Shown: in pieces, positions 1-8,823 of the stretch
Position numbering within the stretch: the stretch's first letter is position 1
Layout of the letters: every line of letters begins with the position of its first letter
Made by a program: the position numbers and the translations under genes
Notes under the pieces: model-generated
What the model saw: the letters and a program-made list of their open reading frames with translations, nothing else
What the model was told of the DNA's origin: nothing
The model's database searches: none
Assembly (NCBI RefSeq): GCF_963668385.1
Contig: NZ_OY764327.1
Location: 4,808,501 to 4,872,500 of the forward strand
From: an uncultured Carboxylicivirga sp.
Lineage (GTDB): Bacteria; Bacteroidota; Bacteroidia; Bacteroidales; Marinilabiliaceae
DNA length: 64,000 nt
Direction: 5' to 3'

Positions 1-198
1 CATATGCCATTGAATATCTTTGGGCAAACTCTCATACTTTGCAGCTAGCTCCTGTACTTTGTTCTCACCAAAAATACGTTGACCTGCTTCATAAGCTTCT
101 AAAATATCTTCGTTGGGTTTTGTTTTTGATACAGCTACCAGACAAGCTCTGCCTCCAACCTGCTGCGTAATATTCAGAAGATTCTCTTTGATTGACAT
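1..198 (-). CDS. YggS/PLPBP-family PLP-binding protein, N-terminal part
   Basis: Reading on the minus strand from the ATG at 196-198, 66 codons stay open to the window edge, so the 3' part lies outside. The product starts [16 protein letters not shown] and carries VAVSKTKP at about residues 21-28, where the lysine would hold pyridoxal phosphate, and FGENKVQE at about 43-50, both hallmarks of the YggS/PROSC/PLPBP family. Members have no known catalytic activity and are linked to PLP homeostasis and amino-acid balance in the cytoplasm. It follows the DUF1015 gene in the same direction, but a terminator-like hairpin lies between them. Family call is firm; only about a quarter of the protein is visible. 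Confidence 0.88.
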   Translation of the reverse strand, partial: MSIKENLLNITQQVGGRACLVAVSKTKPNEDILEAYEAGQRIFGENKVQELAAKYESLPKDIQWHM

Positions 199-240
199 AC
201 TAATATTATTTTATGCAAAGTTACATCAAGTAGTTCGAAA

Positions 241-270
241 ACGGAAAAGCCTCTTGAAAACAAGAGGCTC
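241..270 (-). terminator. Rho-independent terminator after the DUF1015 gene
   Basis: Nine-bp perfect stem AGCCTCTTG/CAAGAGGCT (248-256 and 261-269) with an AAAA loop, followed on the minus strand by GCTTTTCCGTTTT. It lies 22 nt past the DUF1015 stop. Confidence 0.75.
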
Positions 271-291
271 ACTAATTGTCTGTATTCTCAA

Positions 292-1548
292 TTATTTCGA
301 TTCAAGCTTATGAATAACCAAGCCTGAGCGAAGTTTAGGTTCAAACCAAGTTGTTTTAGGAGGCATGATATTACCTGTATCGGCAATATCAATTAATTGC
401 TGCATCGACACTGGATACAAAGCAAAAGCGACAGCCATTTCACCTGAATCAACACGTTTTTGCAATTCACCTAAGCCTCTGATTCCACCAATAAAATCGA
501 TTCGTTTTGAACGACGTAAATCCTCAATTCCTAACATTTTGTCCAATACGTGTTCCGACAAAATAGTAACATCCAATACTCCAATTGGATCACTATCATC
601 ATAAGTACCTTGTTTGGCATTTAGCTTATACCATTTGCCTTGCAAATACATGCTGAATTCGTGCAATTCTGAAGGCTGATAAACATCCTCACCAACACAC
701 TCAACCGTAAATACATCATTCAATTTGGCTAACAATTCATCTACTGTAAGCCCGTTCAGGTCTTTAACAACACGATTATAATCAATAATTTTTAATTGAT
801 TATCAGGAAAATGGACAGCCATAAAATAATTATATGCCTCCTCTCCTGTATGATTTGGGTTTTGAGCCTGCTTTTCATCGCCAATATGAGCTGCCGCCGC
901 TGTTCTGTGATGTCCATCTGCTACATAAGTTGCCGGAACTTTCGTTTTAAAAAGCTCTTCTAATTGTGCATTAACAGTAGCATCATTAATAGCCCAAAGC
1001 TGGTGCCCAAATCCATCTTCAGCAACAAAATCATAATCGGCATTCTGCGTATTTACAATATTTTCAACTATCGCATCAATTTCAGGTACTGCTTTATAAG
1101 AGAAAAACACTGGCTCAATATTAGCATCCAGATAGCGGGTTAATATCATTCTATCTTCTTCCTTATCCGGACGAGTTAATTCATGCTTTTTAATGATGCC
1201 ATTATCATAATCATCGCAGGCTGCTGCTCCAACAATACCGTATTGAGTCCGGCCTTCCATCGTTTGAGCATAAATGTAGTATTTTACCTCATCATCTTGC
1301 ACTAACCAGCCTTTCTCCTGAAAAGCTTTAAAATTGGAAACAGATTTTTCATACACTTCTTCCGAATGTATGTCTGTACCCTCGGGACAATCAATTTCAG
1401 CACGAGTTATATGCAGTAAAGAACAATCTTTACCATCCGCCATACGAGCTGCCTCTTCGCTGTTCATAACATCGTAAGGCAGGCAAGCTAAGTCCTGAGC
1501 AATGTTTTGGGGAGGTCTCAGGCCTTTAAAAGGTTTCACAATAGCCAT
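292..1548 (-). CDS. DUF1015 family protein of the serine cluster
   Basis: 418-residue cytoplasmic protein, no signal peptide or membrane segment. It matches the DUF1015 family known next to serA and serC in Bacteroidota: N-terminal VKPFKGLRPP at residues 4-13, a charged block with HELTRP and EDR around 122-133, and the signature ADGHHR at 210-215. The DGHHR loop resembles the nucleotide-binding GxHR loop of the ParB/sulfiredoxin fold, which also includes the free-serine kinases SerK and SbnI. This is an analogy I draw, not proof. ATG start at 1546-1548. It is the last gene of the serC-serA-DUF1015 run; a hairpin at 1594-1624 separates it from serA, so its level may differ. Function unknown; a role in phosphoserine or serine metabolism is inferred from synteny. 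Confidence 0.85.
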   Translation of the reverse strand: MAIVKPFKGLRPPQNIAQDLACLPYDVMNSEEAARMADGKDCSLLHITRAEIDCPEGTDIHSEEVYEKSVSNFKAFQEKGWLVQDDEVKYYIYAQTMEGRTQYGIVGAAACDDYDNGIIKKHELTRPDKEEDRMILTRYLDANIEPVFFSYKAVPEIDAIVENIVNTQNADYDFVAEDGFGHQLWAINDATVNAQLEELFKTKVPATYVADGHHRTAAAAHIGDEKQAQNPNHTGEEAYNYFMAVHFPDNQLKIIDYNRVVKDLNGLTVDELLAKLNDVFTVECVGEDVYQPSELHEFSMYLQGKWYKLNAKQGTYDDSDPIGVLDVTILSEHVLDKMLGIEDLRRSKRIDFIGGIRGLGELQKRVDSGEMAVAFALYPVSMQQLIDIADTGNIMPPKTTWFEPKLRSGLVIHKLESK

Positions 1549-1585
1549 TTCTTGAATTTAATTTTGTTAAATATTGATTGGGTAG

Positions 1586-1624
1586 GCAAATTAAAGGCCT
1601 GTTGAAGGGTATACAACAGGCCTT
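1586..1624 (-). terminator. Hairpin between serA and DUF1015 genes
   Basis: Perfect 11-bp stem AAGGCCTGTTG/CAACAGGCCTT (1594-1604 and 1614-1624) followed on the minus strand by TTTAATTTG. It sits 15 nt after the serA stop and could end or attenuate the serC-serA transcript. Confidence 0.6.
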
Positions 1625-1638
1625 ATGCTATAATTTTA

Positions 1639-2562
1639 TTACTTATTTACCTTGAAGGTATCGTCACCATTTTCGAGATAACCAATAATTTGCTTCGCAG
1701 CTGCTACTCCAGCATTGATGTTAGCTTCGGCAGTCTGAGCCCCCATCTTCTTAGGTGTAAAGAAGAAGCGGCCTTCAAACTTAGCTTCAAAATCAGCTTT
1801 GCAATCTGGTGCAATATCCGAAATATATGTAAAGTCTGGACGATCAGCCATCAACTTCAATATTTCTTCTTCGTTAATTACCTCCTTACGAGCTGTATTT
1901 ACCAAAGTACCTCCCTGAGGCATTTTGTTTAACAAGTCGTAATTGATTGAATTTTTAGTTTGTGCTGTAGCCGGAATGTGTAAAGAAACATAATCGCAAG
2001 TCGAATACAATTCTTCCACTGTATCAACAGCTTTAAGTCCTGCTGCTTCAATTTTCTCTTTTGCTACAAAAGGATCAAAAGCATAAAGTTCCATACCAAA
2101 ACCTTTAGCAATTTCAGCCACATAATGACCTACATTACCATAAGCATGAATACCTAACTTTTTACCTCTTAGTTCTTTTCCTGCAGTTCCGTTATAACTG
2201 TTACGAGCCATAAATACCATCATTCCTAAAACTAACTCTCCTACCGCATTTGAGTTTTGTCCAGGAGTATTCATAGCAACCACTCCTTTTTCAGTACAAG
2301 CTTCTAAATCCAGGTTATCATATCCGGCACCAGCACGTACTACAATTTTTAATTCAGGAGCAGCCTCTAATACATCACGAGTAACTTTATCGGAACGTAC
2401 AATTAAGGCGCATCCATCTTTAACAGCCTCTAATAATTGTGCTGTTTCAGTATATTTTTCAAGAAGGGCAAATTCGTATCCGGCACCTTCGACTATTGGT
2501 TTTATTTGATCAATGGCTTCCTTAGCAAAAGGCTTTTCCGTTGCCACTAAAATTTTCTTCAT
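1639..2562 (-). CDS. serA: D-3-phosphoglycerate dehydrogenase, short form without ACT domain
   Basis: 307 residues, oxidising 3-phosphoglycerate to phosphohydroxypyruvate with NAD, first step of the phosphorylated serine pathway. It has the D-isomer hydroxyacid dehydrogenase layout without the C-terminal ACT regulatory domain, so no classical serine feedback site. The Rossmann loop reads GIHAYGNVG (137-145), with Ala where the first Gly of GxGxxG is usual. The catalytic Arg is present in NTARKE (R225). The usual Glu (in DVFE) is replaced by DIAPD (249-253), and the usual His (TPHIGA) by TPKKMGA (269-275). This matches the divergent PGDH type described for Entamoeba and Bacteroides, where Lys stands in for the His-Glu pair. 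ATG start; downstream of serC by 77 nt. Call is firm from motif and neighbours. Confidence 0.92.
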   Translation of the reverse strand: MKKILVATEKPFAKEAIDQIKPIVEGAGYEFALLEKYTETAQLLEAVKDGCALIVRSDKVTRDVLEAAPELKIVVRAGAGYDNLDLEACTEKGVVAMNTPGQNSNAVGELVLGMMVFMARNSYNGTAGKELRGKKLGIHAYGNVGHYVAEIAKGFGMELYAFDPFVAKEKIEAAGLKAVDTVEELYSTCDYVSLHIPATAQTKNSINYDLLNKMPQGGTLVNTARKEVINEEEILKLMADRPDFTYISDIAPDCKADFEAKFEGRFFFTPKKMGAQTAEANINAGVAAAKQIIGYLENGDDTFKVNK

Positions 2563-2594
2563 GATTAACGTTGTTTTGTGGTGATAAAGTGTTA

Positions 2595-2616
2595 AGCCCC
2601 ATTAAAATTTGGGGCT
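2595..2616 (-). other. Intercistronic hairpin between serC and serA
   Basis: Seven-bp stem AGCCCCA/TGGGGCT with an 8-nt AT-only loop in the 77-nt spacer between serC and serA. It has no clear T-run, so it may be an mRNA processing or stability element rather than a full terminator. Confidence 0.45.
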
Positions 2617-2639
2617 CACACATTCAGTTATTTTTTGTC

Positions 2640-3710
2640 TTAGTGCTTAGCTTCAAATTCTTTCATCGAATCAATTAATGCCTGAACACTTGATTTAGGC
2701 ATTGCATTGTAAATTGAAGCACGGAATCCTCCAACAGAACGGTGTCCCTTAATTCCACTCATACCTTTAGAGGTAGCAAAATCGAAGAAATCTTTCTCTA
2801 ATTCCTTGTATTCATCATTCATAATGAAACAAACATTCATAATAGAACGATCTTCAACTGCTTCAACAGTACACTTAAATAATTTGTTACGATCAATTTC
2901 ATCATACAAAATACCAGCTTTCTCAATGTTAATTTTTTCCATTGCAGATACACCACCCATTTCTTTCAACCATTTTAATGTTTGAAGAGCTGAGTATACA
3001 GGAAATACAGGAGGAGTGTTAAACATTGATCCTTTTTCGATATGCGTACGATAATCCAACATTGTTGGAATATGACGATCTACCTTACCTAAAGCATCTT
3101 CTTTAACAATAGCAATTGTTACACCCGATGGAGCTAAGTTCTTTTGAGCACCTGCATAAATAATATTATACTTTGATACATCAATTGGACGAGAGAAAAT
3201 GTCAGATGACATATCAGCCACCAAAGGCACGCTAACATCAAGGTCTTTACGAATTTCAGTACCATAAATGGTATTGTTTGATGTGATGTGGAAATAATCA
3301 GCATCAGAAGGTACCTCGTATCCTTTGGGAATGTAGTTGTAAGTGGCATCTTTTGATGAAGCGACCTCTACAACTTCACCAAATCCCTTAGCTTCTTTTA
3401 TAGCTTTTGCCGACCAGGCACCTGTATTTAAATAAGCTGCTTTTTTCGCTAACAGGTTAAAAGGAACCATACAAAACTGAGTACTGGCTCCACCTCCAAC
3501 AAATACGACCTCGTAACCTGCAGGTAAATCTAAAAGCTCTTTTACTAAGGCAATAGCATCGTCCATTACGGCAACAAACTCTTTACTACGATGGGATACC
3601 TCAAGAAGTGACAAACCTGTTCCTGCAAAGTTAAGAACGGCATCAGCCGAATTTTTGATAGTTGACTCAGGCAAAATAGATGGCCCTGCTGAAAAGTTGT
3701 GAATCTTCAT
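2640..3710 (-). CDS. serC: Phosphoserine aminotransferase
   Basis: 356 residues, close to the usual ~360 of SerC. It transfers the amino group of glutamate to 3-phosphohydroxypyruvate to give O-phosphoserine, and also serves the pyridoxine route in some bacteria. N-terminal [11 protein letters not shown] is the family signature, GGGASTQF (72-79) binds the cofactor phosphate, and the PLP lysine is K190 in [11 protein letters not shown]. The C-terminus has the conserved [15 protein letters not shown] block (substrate-binding His and Arg). ATG at 3708-3710. First gene of the serC-serA-DUF1015 set. No serB phosphatase is present in the window. Confidence 0.96.
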   Translation of the reverse strand: MKIHNFSAGPSILPESTIKNSADAVLNFAGTGLSLLEVSHRSKEFVAVMDDAIALVKELLDLPAGYEVVFVGGGASTQFCMVPFNLLAKKAAYLNTGAWSAKAIKEAKGFGEVVEVASSKDATYNYIPKGYEVPSDADYFHITSNNTIYGTEIRKDLDVSVPLVADMSSDIFSRPIDVSKYNIIYAGAQKNLAPSGVTIAIVKEDALGKVDRHIPTMLDYRTHIEKGSMFNTPPVFPVYSALQTLKWLKEMGGVSAMEKINIEKAGILYDEIDRNKLFKCTVEAVEDRSIMNVCFIMNDEYKELEKDFFDFATSKGMSGIKGHRSVGGFRASIYNAMPKSSVQALIDSMKEFEAKH

Positions 3711-3995
3711 CTTATGAGTTATTTTACTTAAACTTGATTTTTAAATCTGGATAATGATTTGTGTCGCTAAAATTATGAAATATCTCTTGTTTCGACTACA
3801 AAAAAACACAGATATTATCTTATAAATTAAAAGTAAAAACCATCTTTTTCTTAAATAATGATGATTCAACCTACATTTACAATCAATCTACAAGTAACAC
3901 TATCAACATTTTAAAAAAACAATTATCCTACTTTCAAATCCTGACAAATATCAGTATTTTTTTGAAGAATTTAATTCTAACGTTTAAGAATTATT

Positions 3996-5078
3996 TTAAA
4001 CAAATGGGATTTTAACCACTTTTGCCTTCAATTTTCTATTACGTACTTTAATAAAAATCTCAGTATCGAATTTGGTATACCCTTTATTTAAATATCCCAT
4101 TCCAATACCTTTCTGAAGCATAGGCGACATTGTACCAGAGGTTACTTTACCTATAACTTCGTCACTTTCGTTTACAATTTCATAATCTTTACGAGGTATT
4201 CCTCTGTCTTCTAACACAAAGCCACGAAGACGCTTAGAAACCCCTTCTTCCTTTTGCTTCAAAAGAAATTCTTTATCGATGAAATTGTTTTTATCGTTAA
4301 ACTTGGTAATCCAACCTAAACCAGCTTCAATTGGAGATGTTGTATCATCAATATCGTTACCATATAAACAAAAACCTTTTTCTAAACGTAATGTATCACG
4401 GGCTGCTAAACCTATTGGCTCAATCCCTTCATTAGCGCCGGCTTCAAAAATGGCATTCCAAATTTTATGGGCTTCTTTATTATAGAAGTAAAGTTCAAAA
4501 CCGCCGGAACCGGTGTAACCTGTATTTGAAATAATAACATCATTGACACCCGCAAACGATCCTGTTGTAAAGGTATAATATTCTATTTCAGATAAATCTA
4601 CATCGGTTAGTTTTTGAAGAACCGCTTGAGCTTTGGGGCCTTGAATAGCTAATTGCGAAATTTCATCGGAAGTATTTTGAATATCGGCTCCCATAGTATT
4701 TTGCTCATTCACCCATGCCCAATCTTTATCGATATTAGCAGCATTAACTACTAATAAATACTTTTCTTCTTCGTATCGATAAACCAATAAATCGTCAACA
4801 ATACCACCATTTCCATTAGGAAAGCATGAATATTGCGCCTGGCCAATTCGTAAAGCTGACGCATCGTTAGAAGTAACCTTTTGAACTAAATCAAGAGCAT
4901 TTTCTCCCTTCACCCAAAACTCACCCATATGAGACACATCAAAGACACCGACACCATTTCGAACAATCATATGTTCTTTATTAATACCTGTATATTCGAT
5001 AGGCATTTCATATCCGGCAAAAGAAACCATTTTAGCACCTAACTTATGGTGTATTTCGTTTAAGGCCGTTTTTTTCAT
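3996..5078 (-). CDS. gcvT: Glycine cleavage system T protein (aminomethyltransferase)
   Basis: 360 residues (E. coli 364). It takes the aminomethyl group from lipoylated H protein and passes methylene to tetrahydrofolate, releasing ammonia. Seen: N-terminal [29 protein letters not shown] (46-54), the folate site [11 protein letters not shown] (91-101) with the key Asp, [13 protein letters not shown], and the C-terminal [10 protein letters not shown]. No gcvH or gcvP is adjacent, which is common in Bacteroidota. Cytoplasmic. A 23-bp palindrome at 5151-5173 lies in its leader and overlaps a -7-like element, suggesting its own regulated promoter. With serA/serC upstream in genome order it points to one-carbon supply as the local theme. 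Confidence 0.95.
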   Translation of the reverse strand: MKKTALNEIHHKLGAKMVSFAGYEMPIEYTGINKEHMIVRNGVGVFDVSHMGEFWVKGENALDLVQKVTSNDASALRIGQAQYSCFPNGNGGIVDDLLVYRYEEEKYLLVVNAANIDKDWAWVNEQNTMGADIQNTSDEISQLAIQGPKAQAVLQKLTDVDLSEIEYYTFTTGSFAGVNDVIISNTGYTGSGGFELYFYNKEAHKIWNAIFEAGANEGIEPIGLAARDTLRLEKGFCLYGNDIDDTTSPIEAGLGWITKFNDKNNFIDKEFLLKQKEEGVSKRLRGFVLEDRGIPRKDYEIVNESDEVIGKVTSGTMSPMLQKGIGMGYLNKGYTKFDTEIFIKVRNRKLKAKVVKIPFV

Positions 5079-5506
5079 CCTTATTTTATTTTACTGGTTA
5101 CTATATTAAGTTTTAACAACAAGAATAACGTATTTCTTCCGTTTTTTTAATTTACATTGTTAACAAATGTAAAGAATAAATTACCTGCTAAAAAATGACA
5201 AATCTTTCTTATTCGATTTTTATTTTGATAATTATTCTGATTGTATTTGTTAATAATTTCATTTTATGTTGTGTAAGGCTGATCAACTATTTTTTTCATA
5301 TCCCTATCCTTATAGCATGCGATTTAGCGAATTTGATATTCTTCTTATGATCGATATACTTCACAAAACACAAAATCATTCATTTTAGCCTTTAACAACT
5401 TATTTAGTATTTGACTAAAACGCATAAATCTCTATTATATTAGTCGAAAAACGATAGGTTTATCATTTTTTTTGTATTTTTCGTCGTCAAAACATCACAT
5501 AAAAAA
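5079..5506. promoter_or_regulatory. Divergent control region between gcvT and the Hpt-STAS pair
   Basis: 428 nt, very AT-rich, with no open frame worth calling. On the gcvT side is the inverted repeat TTTACATT (5151-5158) and AATGTAAA (5166-5173) around GTTAACA, overlapping a minus-strand TAnnTTTG box (5164-5171). On the Hpt side TTTGACTAA (about 5410-5419) faces TTAGTCGAAA (about 5440-5449), and a TATTTTTCG box lies at about 5475, near the Hpt ATG at 5507. I saw no glycine riboswitch signature. Confidence 0.5.
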
Positions 5507-5971
5507 ATGCCCAATAACTATAAGCATATTGATTTAGCTTACCTTGAGAGTATTACAGATGGTAACAAAGAGATCATTCAAGAATTGATTACAATTTTTA
5601 TTGAACAAATTCCTGAGTTTGTTGAAGATTTTGAGACAGGTTTGGAGCAACATGATTGGAAAAAAATTGCTGCTGCTGCTCACAAAGCAAAATCATCTGT
5701 TTTATCAATGGGTATCAACGAACTAGGTAACACTGATCTTAAAAATTTAGAACTCGTTGCCAAACAAATGCTCCTCGACAAATACAACGAATCAGGTGAA
5801 CCATCATCAGAAATTGAACAACTCAAAAGAACATTAGAAAGCTATCCTGAAGAAAAAAGAGAATGGATTGCTGCTAATAAAAATGAGATTGCCATTGAAA
5901 ATCTGATTGACAAATTCAACCAAGTAGTGACTGAAGCAGTAGAAGAATTAAATCAAGTGCTAGAAAATTGA
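5507..5971 (+). CDS. Hpt-domain histidine phosphotransfer protein
   Basis: 154 residues, acidic, cytoplasmic, mostly helical. The N-terminal ~110 residues look like an Hpt four-helix domain: the motif AAAAHKAKSSVLSMG (55-69) contains the phosphoacceptor H59 followed by the typical K and SS. The C-terminal ~40 residues are a helical extension of unknown role. No kinase or receiver is fused or adjacent, so partners must be hybrid kinases elsewhere. The STAS gene starts 12 nt downstream, so the two are surely co-transcribed. Pairing of an Hpt with an anti-sigma-antagonist-type STAS protein suggests a phosphorelay feeding a partner-switch; that link is inference. ATG at 5507. Confidence 0.82.
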   Translation: MPNNYKHIDLAYLESITDGNKEIIQELITIFIEQIPEFVEDFETGLEQHDWKKIAAAAHKAKSSVLSMGINELGNTDLKNLELVAKQMLLDKYNESGEPSSEIEQLKRTLESYPEEKREWIAANKNEIAIENLIDKFNQVVTEAVEELNQVLEN

Positions 5972-5983
5972 AAACACAAAAAT

Positions 5984-6304
5984 ATGTTGGAAGTTAAAGA
6001 ACTAAACGGACATCTAATTGCCTCGATAGCAGAAACTGATAGATTAAATGCTACAGTAGCATCGGAAGTTAAAAGTGAATTAACTGAACAGTTAACTGGC
6101 AATTCCAATCTTGTAATTAATCTGTCGAATATTAAATTTATTGACAGCACAGGAATTGGTGTATTAATCAGCGCATTAAAAACGGCTCGCGAACACAATG
6201 GTTCGTTTAAGTTATGCGAAATCCAGAAAGATGTAATGAGTCTTTTGACTTTAATGAAACTGGATAAAGTTTTTGATATTTGTAAAAGTGTAGATGATAT
6301 ATAA
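5984..6304 (+). CDS. STAS-domain protein, anti-sigma factor antagonist type
   Basis: 106 residues, a single STAS domain over the whole length, cytoplasmic. The conserved loop FIDSTGIGVLISAL (53-66) carries S55 at the position phosphorylated by anti-sigma kinases in SpoIIAA/RsbV proteins; LVINLSNI precedes it as the core strand. Such proteins release sigma factors or other targets by partner switching, reversed by phosphatases. No RsbW-like kinase or SpoIIE/RsbU phosphatase is present here. It follows the Hpt gene with a 12-nt gap and is closed by a strong terminator whose T-run reaches the convergent citC stop codon. Confidence 0.85.
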   Translation: MLEVKELNGHLIASIAETDRLNATVASEVKSELTEQLTGNSNLVINLSNIKFIDSTGIGVLISALKTAREHNGSFKLCEIQKDVMSLLTLMKLDKVFDICKSVDDI

Positions 6305-6328
6305 AAACCGCCTTAGAGCGGTTTTTTT
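6303..6328 (+). terminator. Terminator of the Hpt-STAS operon, overlapping the citC stop
   Basis: Stem AAAAACCGC/GCGGTTTTT with a CTTAGA loop and seven Ts (6322-6328). The citC stop codon lies at 6327-6329, so the hairpin can serve both converging transcripts. Confidence 0.85.
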
Positions 6329-7403
6329 AGTGTCTATACTGATACGCTTCGAGTTGCTGCTTAATATTTTCATATAAATCACCTTGAAGATAACTCACAG
6401 TAGAAGATGGTAAGAATTGCTGCATGCTCTCCCAATCATCTTCTGCTATTGCTTTGCGTACTTTTGATGCGCTTATTAATTCTATTGTACTATTATTGGT
6501 AATTTCTTTTCTTCGCACTTCGCACAATTCAATGCTGTACTTGGGCAAAATTTGTTTCATTGCATTATTATAAGCATTAGTTACCGAACAATAATTTTCA
6601 GTTCCCGCATAACGAGTTTCAATATCTAATGCAGGAGCTATGTATTCACAAAAGATAGTAATATCCAGTTCTGCTTGTTTCTTAGTTATAATATCAGGGC
6701 ATTCGTTTTTCAGGAAATAATCCGGAAAAGTAGCAGACGAAACTACGTATTCCCCCCCTTTAACCATTATAACATTTGATAAGTGCTGTACACCAGCTTC
6801 AATCATATTCCATCTATCGGCAAATGAAAAAATTGATCGATCTTCTTCTACTACAAACAAATAAACTACCTCATTTTCTTCAGAAGCCTTCTCAACCAAA
6901 TACTGATGACCTAACGTAAAAGGATTACAATTCATAACAATAGCCGCAGATTTACCAAGAATATTATCGCGCTTAATCGTTTTTAGGTAATCGCAGTATT
7001 TTTTAATGTTAGAATAGCCAAATTCCAAAACTGCCATTAATGGTTCTGCCGAGGCAATATGATGATAACCTAATCCAACAAAACGAGGTATATTTTCGGG
7101 ACGCGTAAAAACAAATGCTTGCTGGTGTTTTTCCATTACCTTTTCGGTAAGATCAGTGACAATATGAGCAAACGCACCTGTTTCGCGAAAATAGGGTGCC
7201 ACAGCTATGTATTTTAAGGTTTTATCCTGATAAGAACCAACCCCAACTATATCATCATTTAAATTATATAAAATAATAGAGTAATCCACCGAAGCAGCAT
7301 CAAAGCAAAAACCTAAAGGTGATAAAAACCTTTTGATTAAATCGACATCATATTTACTGCTTAAATCTGGTTCTTCTATTCTAAAATCCGAATTCTCAAT
7401 CAT
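6327..7403 (-). CDS. citC: [Citrate (pro-3S)-lyase] ligase
   Basis: 358 residues from the ATG at 7401-7403 (E. coli 352). It acetylates the thiol of the citrate lyase acyl carrier CitD with ATP and acetate, switching the enzyme on. Residues ~20-125 look like a GNAT-type fold (GYHH near 112). Residues ~150-350 form a cytidylyltransferase-like domain with NCNPFTLGH (158-166), the HxGH-type nucleotide site. The open frame extends to a TTG at 7445 that would overlap citXG by 35 nt. I chose the ATG because it follows the citXG stop at 7411 and has GAGAGAG just upstream. Last gene of citD-citE-citF-citXG-citC, whereas enterobacterial operons usually start with citC. Confidence 0.93.
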   Translation of the reverse strand: MIENSDFRIEEPDLSSKYDVDLIKRFLSPLGFCFDAASVDYSIILYNLNDDIVGVGSYQDKTLKYIAVAPYFRETGAFAHIVTDLTEKVMEKHQQAFVFTRPENIPRFVGLGYHHIASAEPLMAVLEFGYSNIKKYCDYLKTIKRDNILGKSAAIVMNCNPFTLGHQYLVEKASEENEVVYLFVVEEDRSIFSFADRWNMIEAGVQHLSNVIMVKGGEYVVSSATFPDYFLKNECPDIITKKQAELDITIFCEYIAPALDIETRYAGTENYCSVTNAYNNAMKQILPKYSIELCEVRRKEITNNSTIELISASKVRKAIAEDDWESMQQFLPSSTVSYLQGDLYENIKQQLEAYQYRH

Positions 7404-7410
7404 ACTCTCT

Positions 7411-8820
7411 CTACAATCCCTTATCGGTTTGACAAAATTGTACAAACATTGTTACTGATAACAAATCAGCAGAACCTCCAGGCGATATCTTTTGTGTATT
7501 ACACCAATCTACCAGTTGATAGTACTCTTTTGTATTACCAACTTTTAATGCTTCTAATGCCAATGATGCTCTTTTCTTTACTTGCTCCAAAACCTCCTCT
7601 CCATGACGAAATAAAATGTTGGTATCGTTATTAACCGACATAATTTTCAATAGAATAGGAATTAACGTTTCAAACAATGTTTTATCACTAATATCTTCAA
7701 ATGATTTGTCTGCATCTTTTACAAAAGGCAAAGCATGATGCATAACTATTGGCAATCCTTGTTCAGCTTCTCCCCGTGCACCTGAACCTTTCAGACCAAA
7801 ATGCAAAAAGCAAGATTCGCCATGAGTTAACCTCGATCCCTCTTCAATACTGCACAGTTCGCGTTGAATCATACCTTTGGTTAACTGTTGTATAATACCA
7901 GCAAAAATACCTGACTTGAATTTCTTTTTCTTTTGAATAACATACACAGCCGAAAACATACTTAGAGCCATTAAAAATATGGCTCCTTTATGAGTATTAA
8001 TATTTCCGGTTGCCTCAAACATAGCATTTTCCATCTTTAACCCAACCTCACGAATCAACGGAAAACATTCTACTATCTCTTTGTTTTTACTATTAACAGC
8101 AAGCCAACCTAATTCAGTAAAATAAGGAGTTAAAGCTGCCGTTGAATTAATAAAACTTATAAAATCCATATCAGAATGGGCTCCGGTTGATGCCCTACAA
8201 ACCAAACCCGGTTTCGGCGTCAGGCTTACCTCATACAATAATGCTTTTATGGAAAAGTTCGAAAATCGCTCAATACAATTGCGCATTCGTTCCTGCTCAA
8301 GGTATTCGTTAATACCATCCAACATACATTTTCGAACCTCATCAATGCTATGCTTTTGTTCTTTGCGACACTTATGAGCTGATTGATCACATATAAAGCA
8401 TTTCTTCTCCTTACCCGAACTAATTAATTTGCCCTTTGTATCCAATACATCCAAATCGATAATTCTTCCCAACGGATGATTCTCTTCAAAGGTTTCAGTA
8501 AGTTGTTTTATTTGCTCAGATGATACTCCTTTTGCCGGAACCAGATAAAAAATACAATCGCCCGCTTTATCTATAAAGCTCTTTTTTTCTTCCTTGTACT
8601 TTCCCGGAACATTTGCCTTTAGAAAGCGCACAATTTGTTTATCAAGCATTTTAACAAACAAATCGGTTGCCTCATTATTCTTTGGATATCCTGGTAAATT
8701 CAGTTGAAGACTCACCACATGCCATCCATGCTTAGCCAGCGAAAGCTTATTCTGCCAGCGCTCTTCTCTGGCATCTAAAAGTGCCTTAATGATTGAATTT
8801 GGTTGAATGGCGTTTTGCAT
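7411..8820 (-). CDS. citXG: CitX-CitG fusion: holo-citrate lyase prosthetic-group transferase and synthase
   Basis: 469 residues, two enzymes in one chain. Residues 1 to ~175 are CitX, which attaches the phosphoribosyl-dephospho-CoA group to CitD; HPLGRIIDLDVLD (115-127) and CFICDQSAHKC (141-151) are typical. Residues ~185-469 are CitG, which makes triphosphoribosyl-dephospho-CoA from ATP and dephospho-CoA; the signature TPKPGLV (201-207) is followed by GAHSDMDF. The same fusion is known in Haemophilus and some others. ATG at 8818-8820, only 3 nt after the citF stop, so translational coupling is likely. Together with CitC it supplies everything needed to mature the lyase. Confidence 0.94.
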   Translation of the reverse strand: MQNAIQPNSIIKALLDAREERWQNKLSLAKHGWHVVSLQLNLPGYPKNNEATDLFVKMLDKQIVRFLKANVPGKYKEEKKSFIDKAGDCIFYLVPAKGVSSEQIKQLTETFEENHPLGRIIDLDVLDTKGKLISSGKEKKCFICDQSAHKCRKEQKHSIDEVRKCMLDGINEYLEQERMRNCIERFSNFSIKALLYEVSLTPKPGLVCRASTGAHSDMDFISFINSTAALTPYFTELGWLAVNSKNKEIVECFPLIREVGLKMENAMFEATGNINTHKGAIFLMALSMFSAVYVIQKKKKFKSGIFAGIIQQLTKGMIQRELCSIEEGSRLTHGESCFLHFGLKGSGARGEAEQGLPIVMHHALPFVKDADKSFEDISDKTLFETLIPILLKIMSVNNDTNILFRHGEEVLEQVKKRASLALEALKVGNTKEYYQLVDWCNTQKISPGGSADLLSVTMFVQFCQTDKGL

Positions 8821-8823
8821 AGA

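Noticed and set aside
5079-5506. Glycine riboswitch upstream of gcvT
   Set aside because: No paired aptamer-like GC-rich helices or conserved core; the region is nearly all A and T apart from short dyads.
7404-7445. TTG start extending citC by 14 codons
   Set aside because: It would overlap citXG by 35 nt and has no support; the ATG at 7403 has GAGAGAG upstream and gives normal length.
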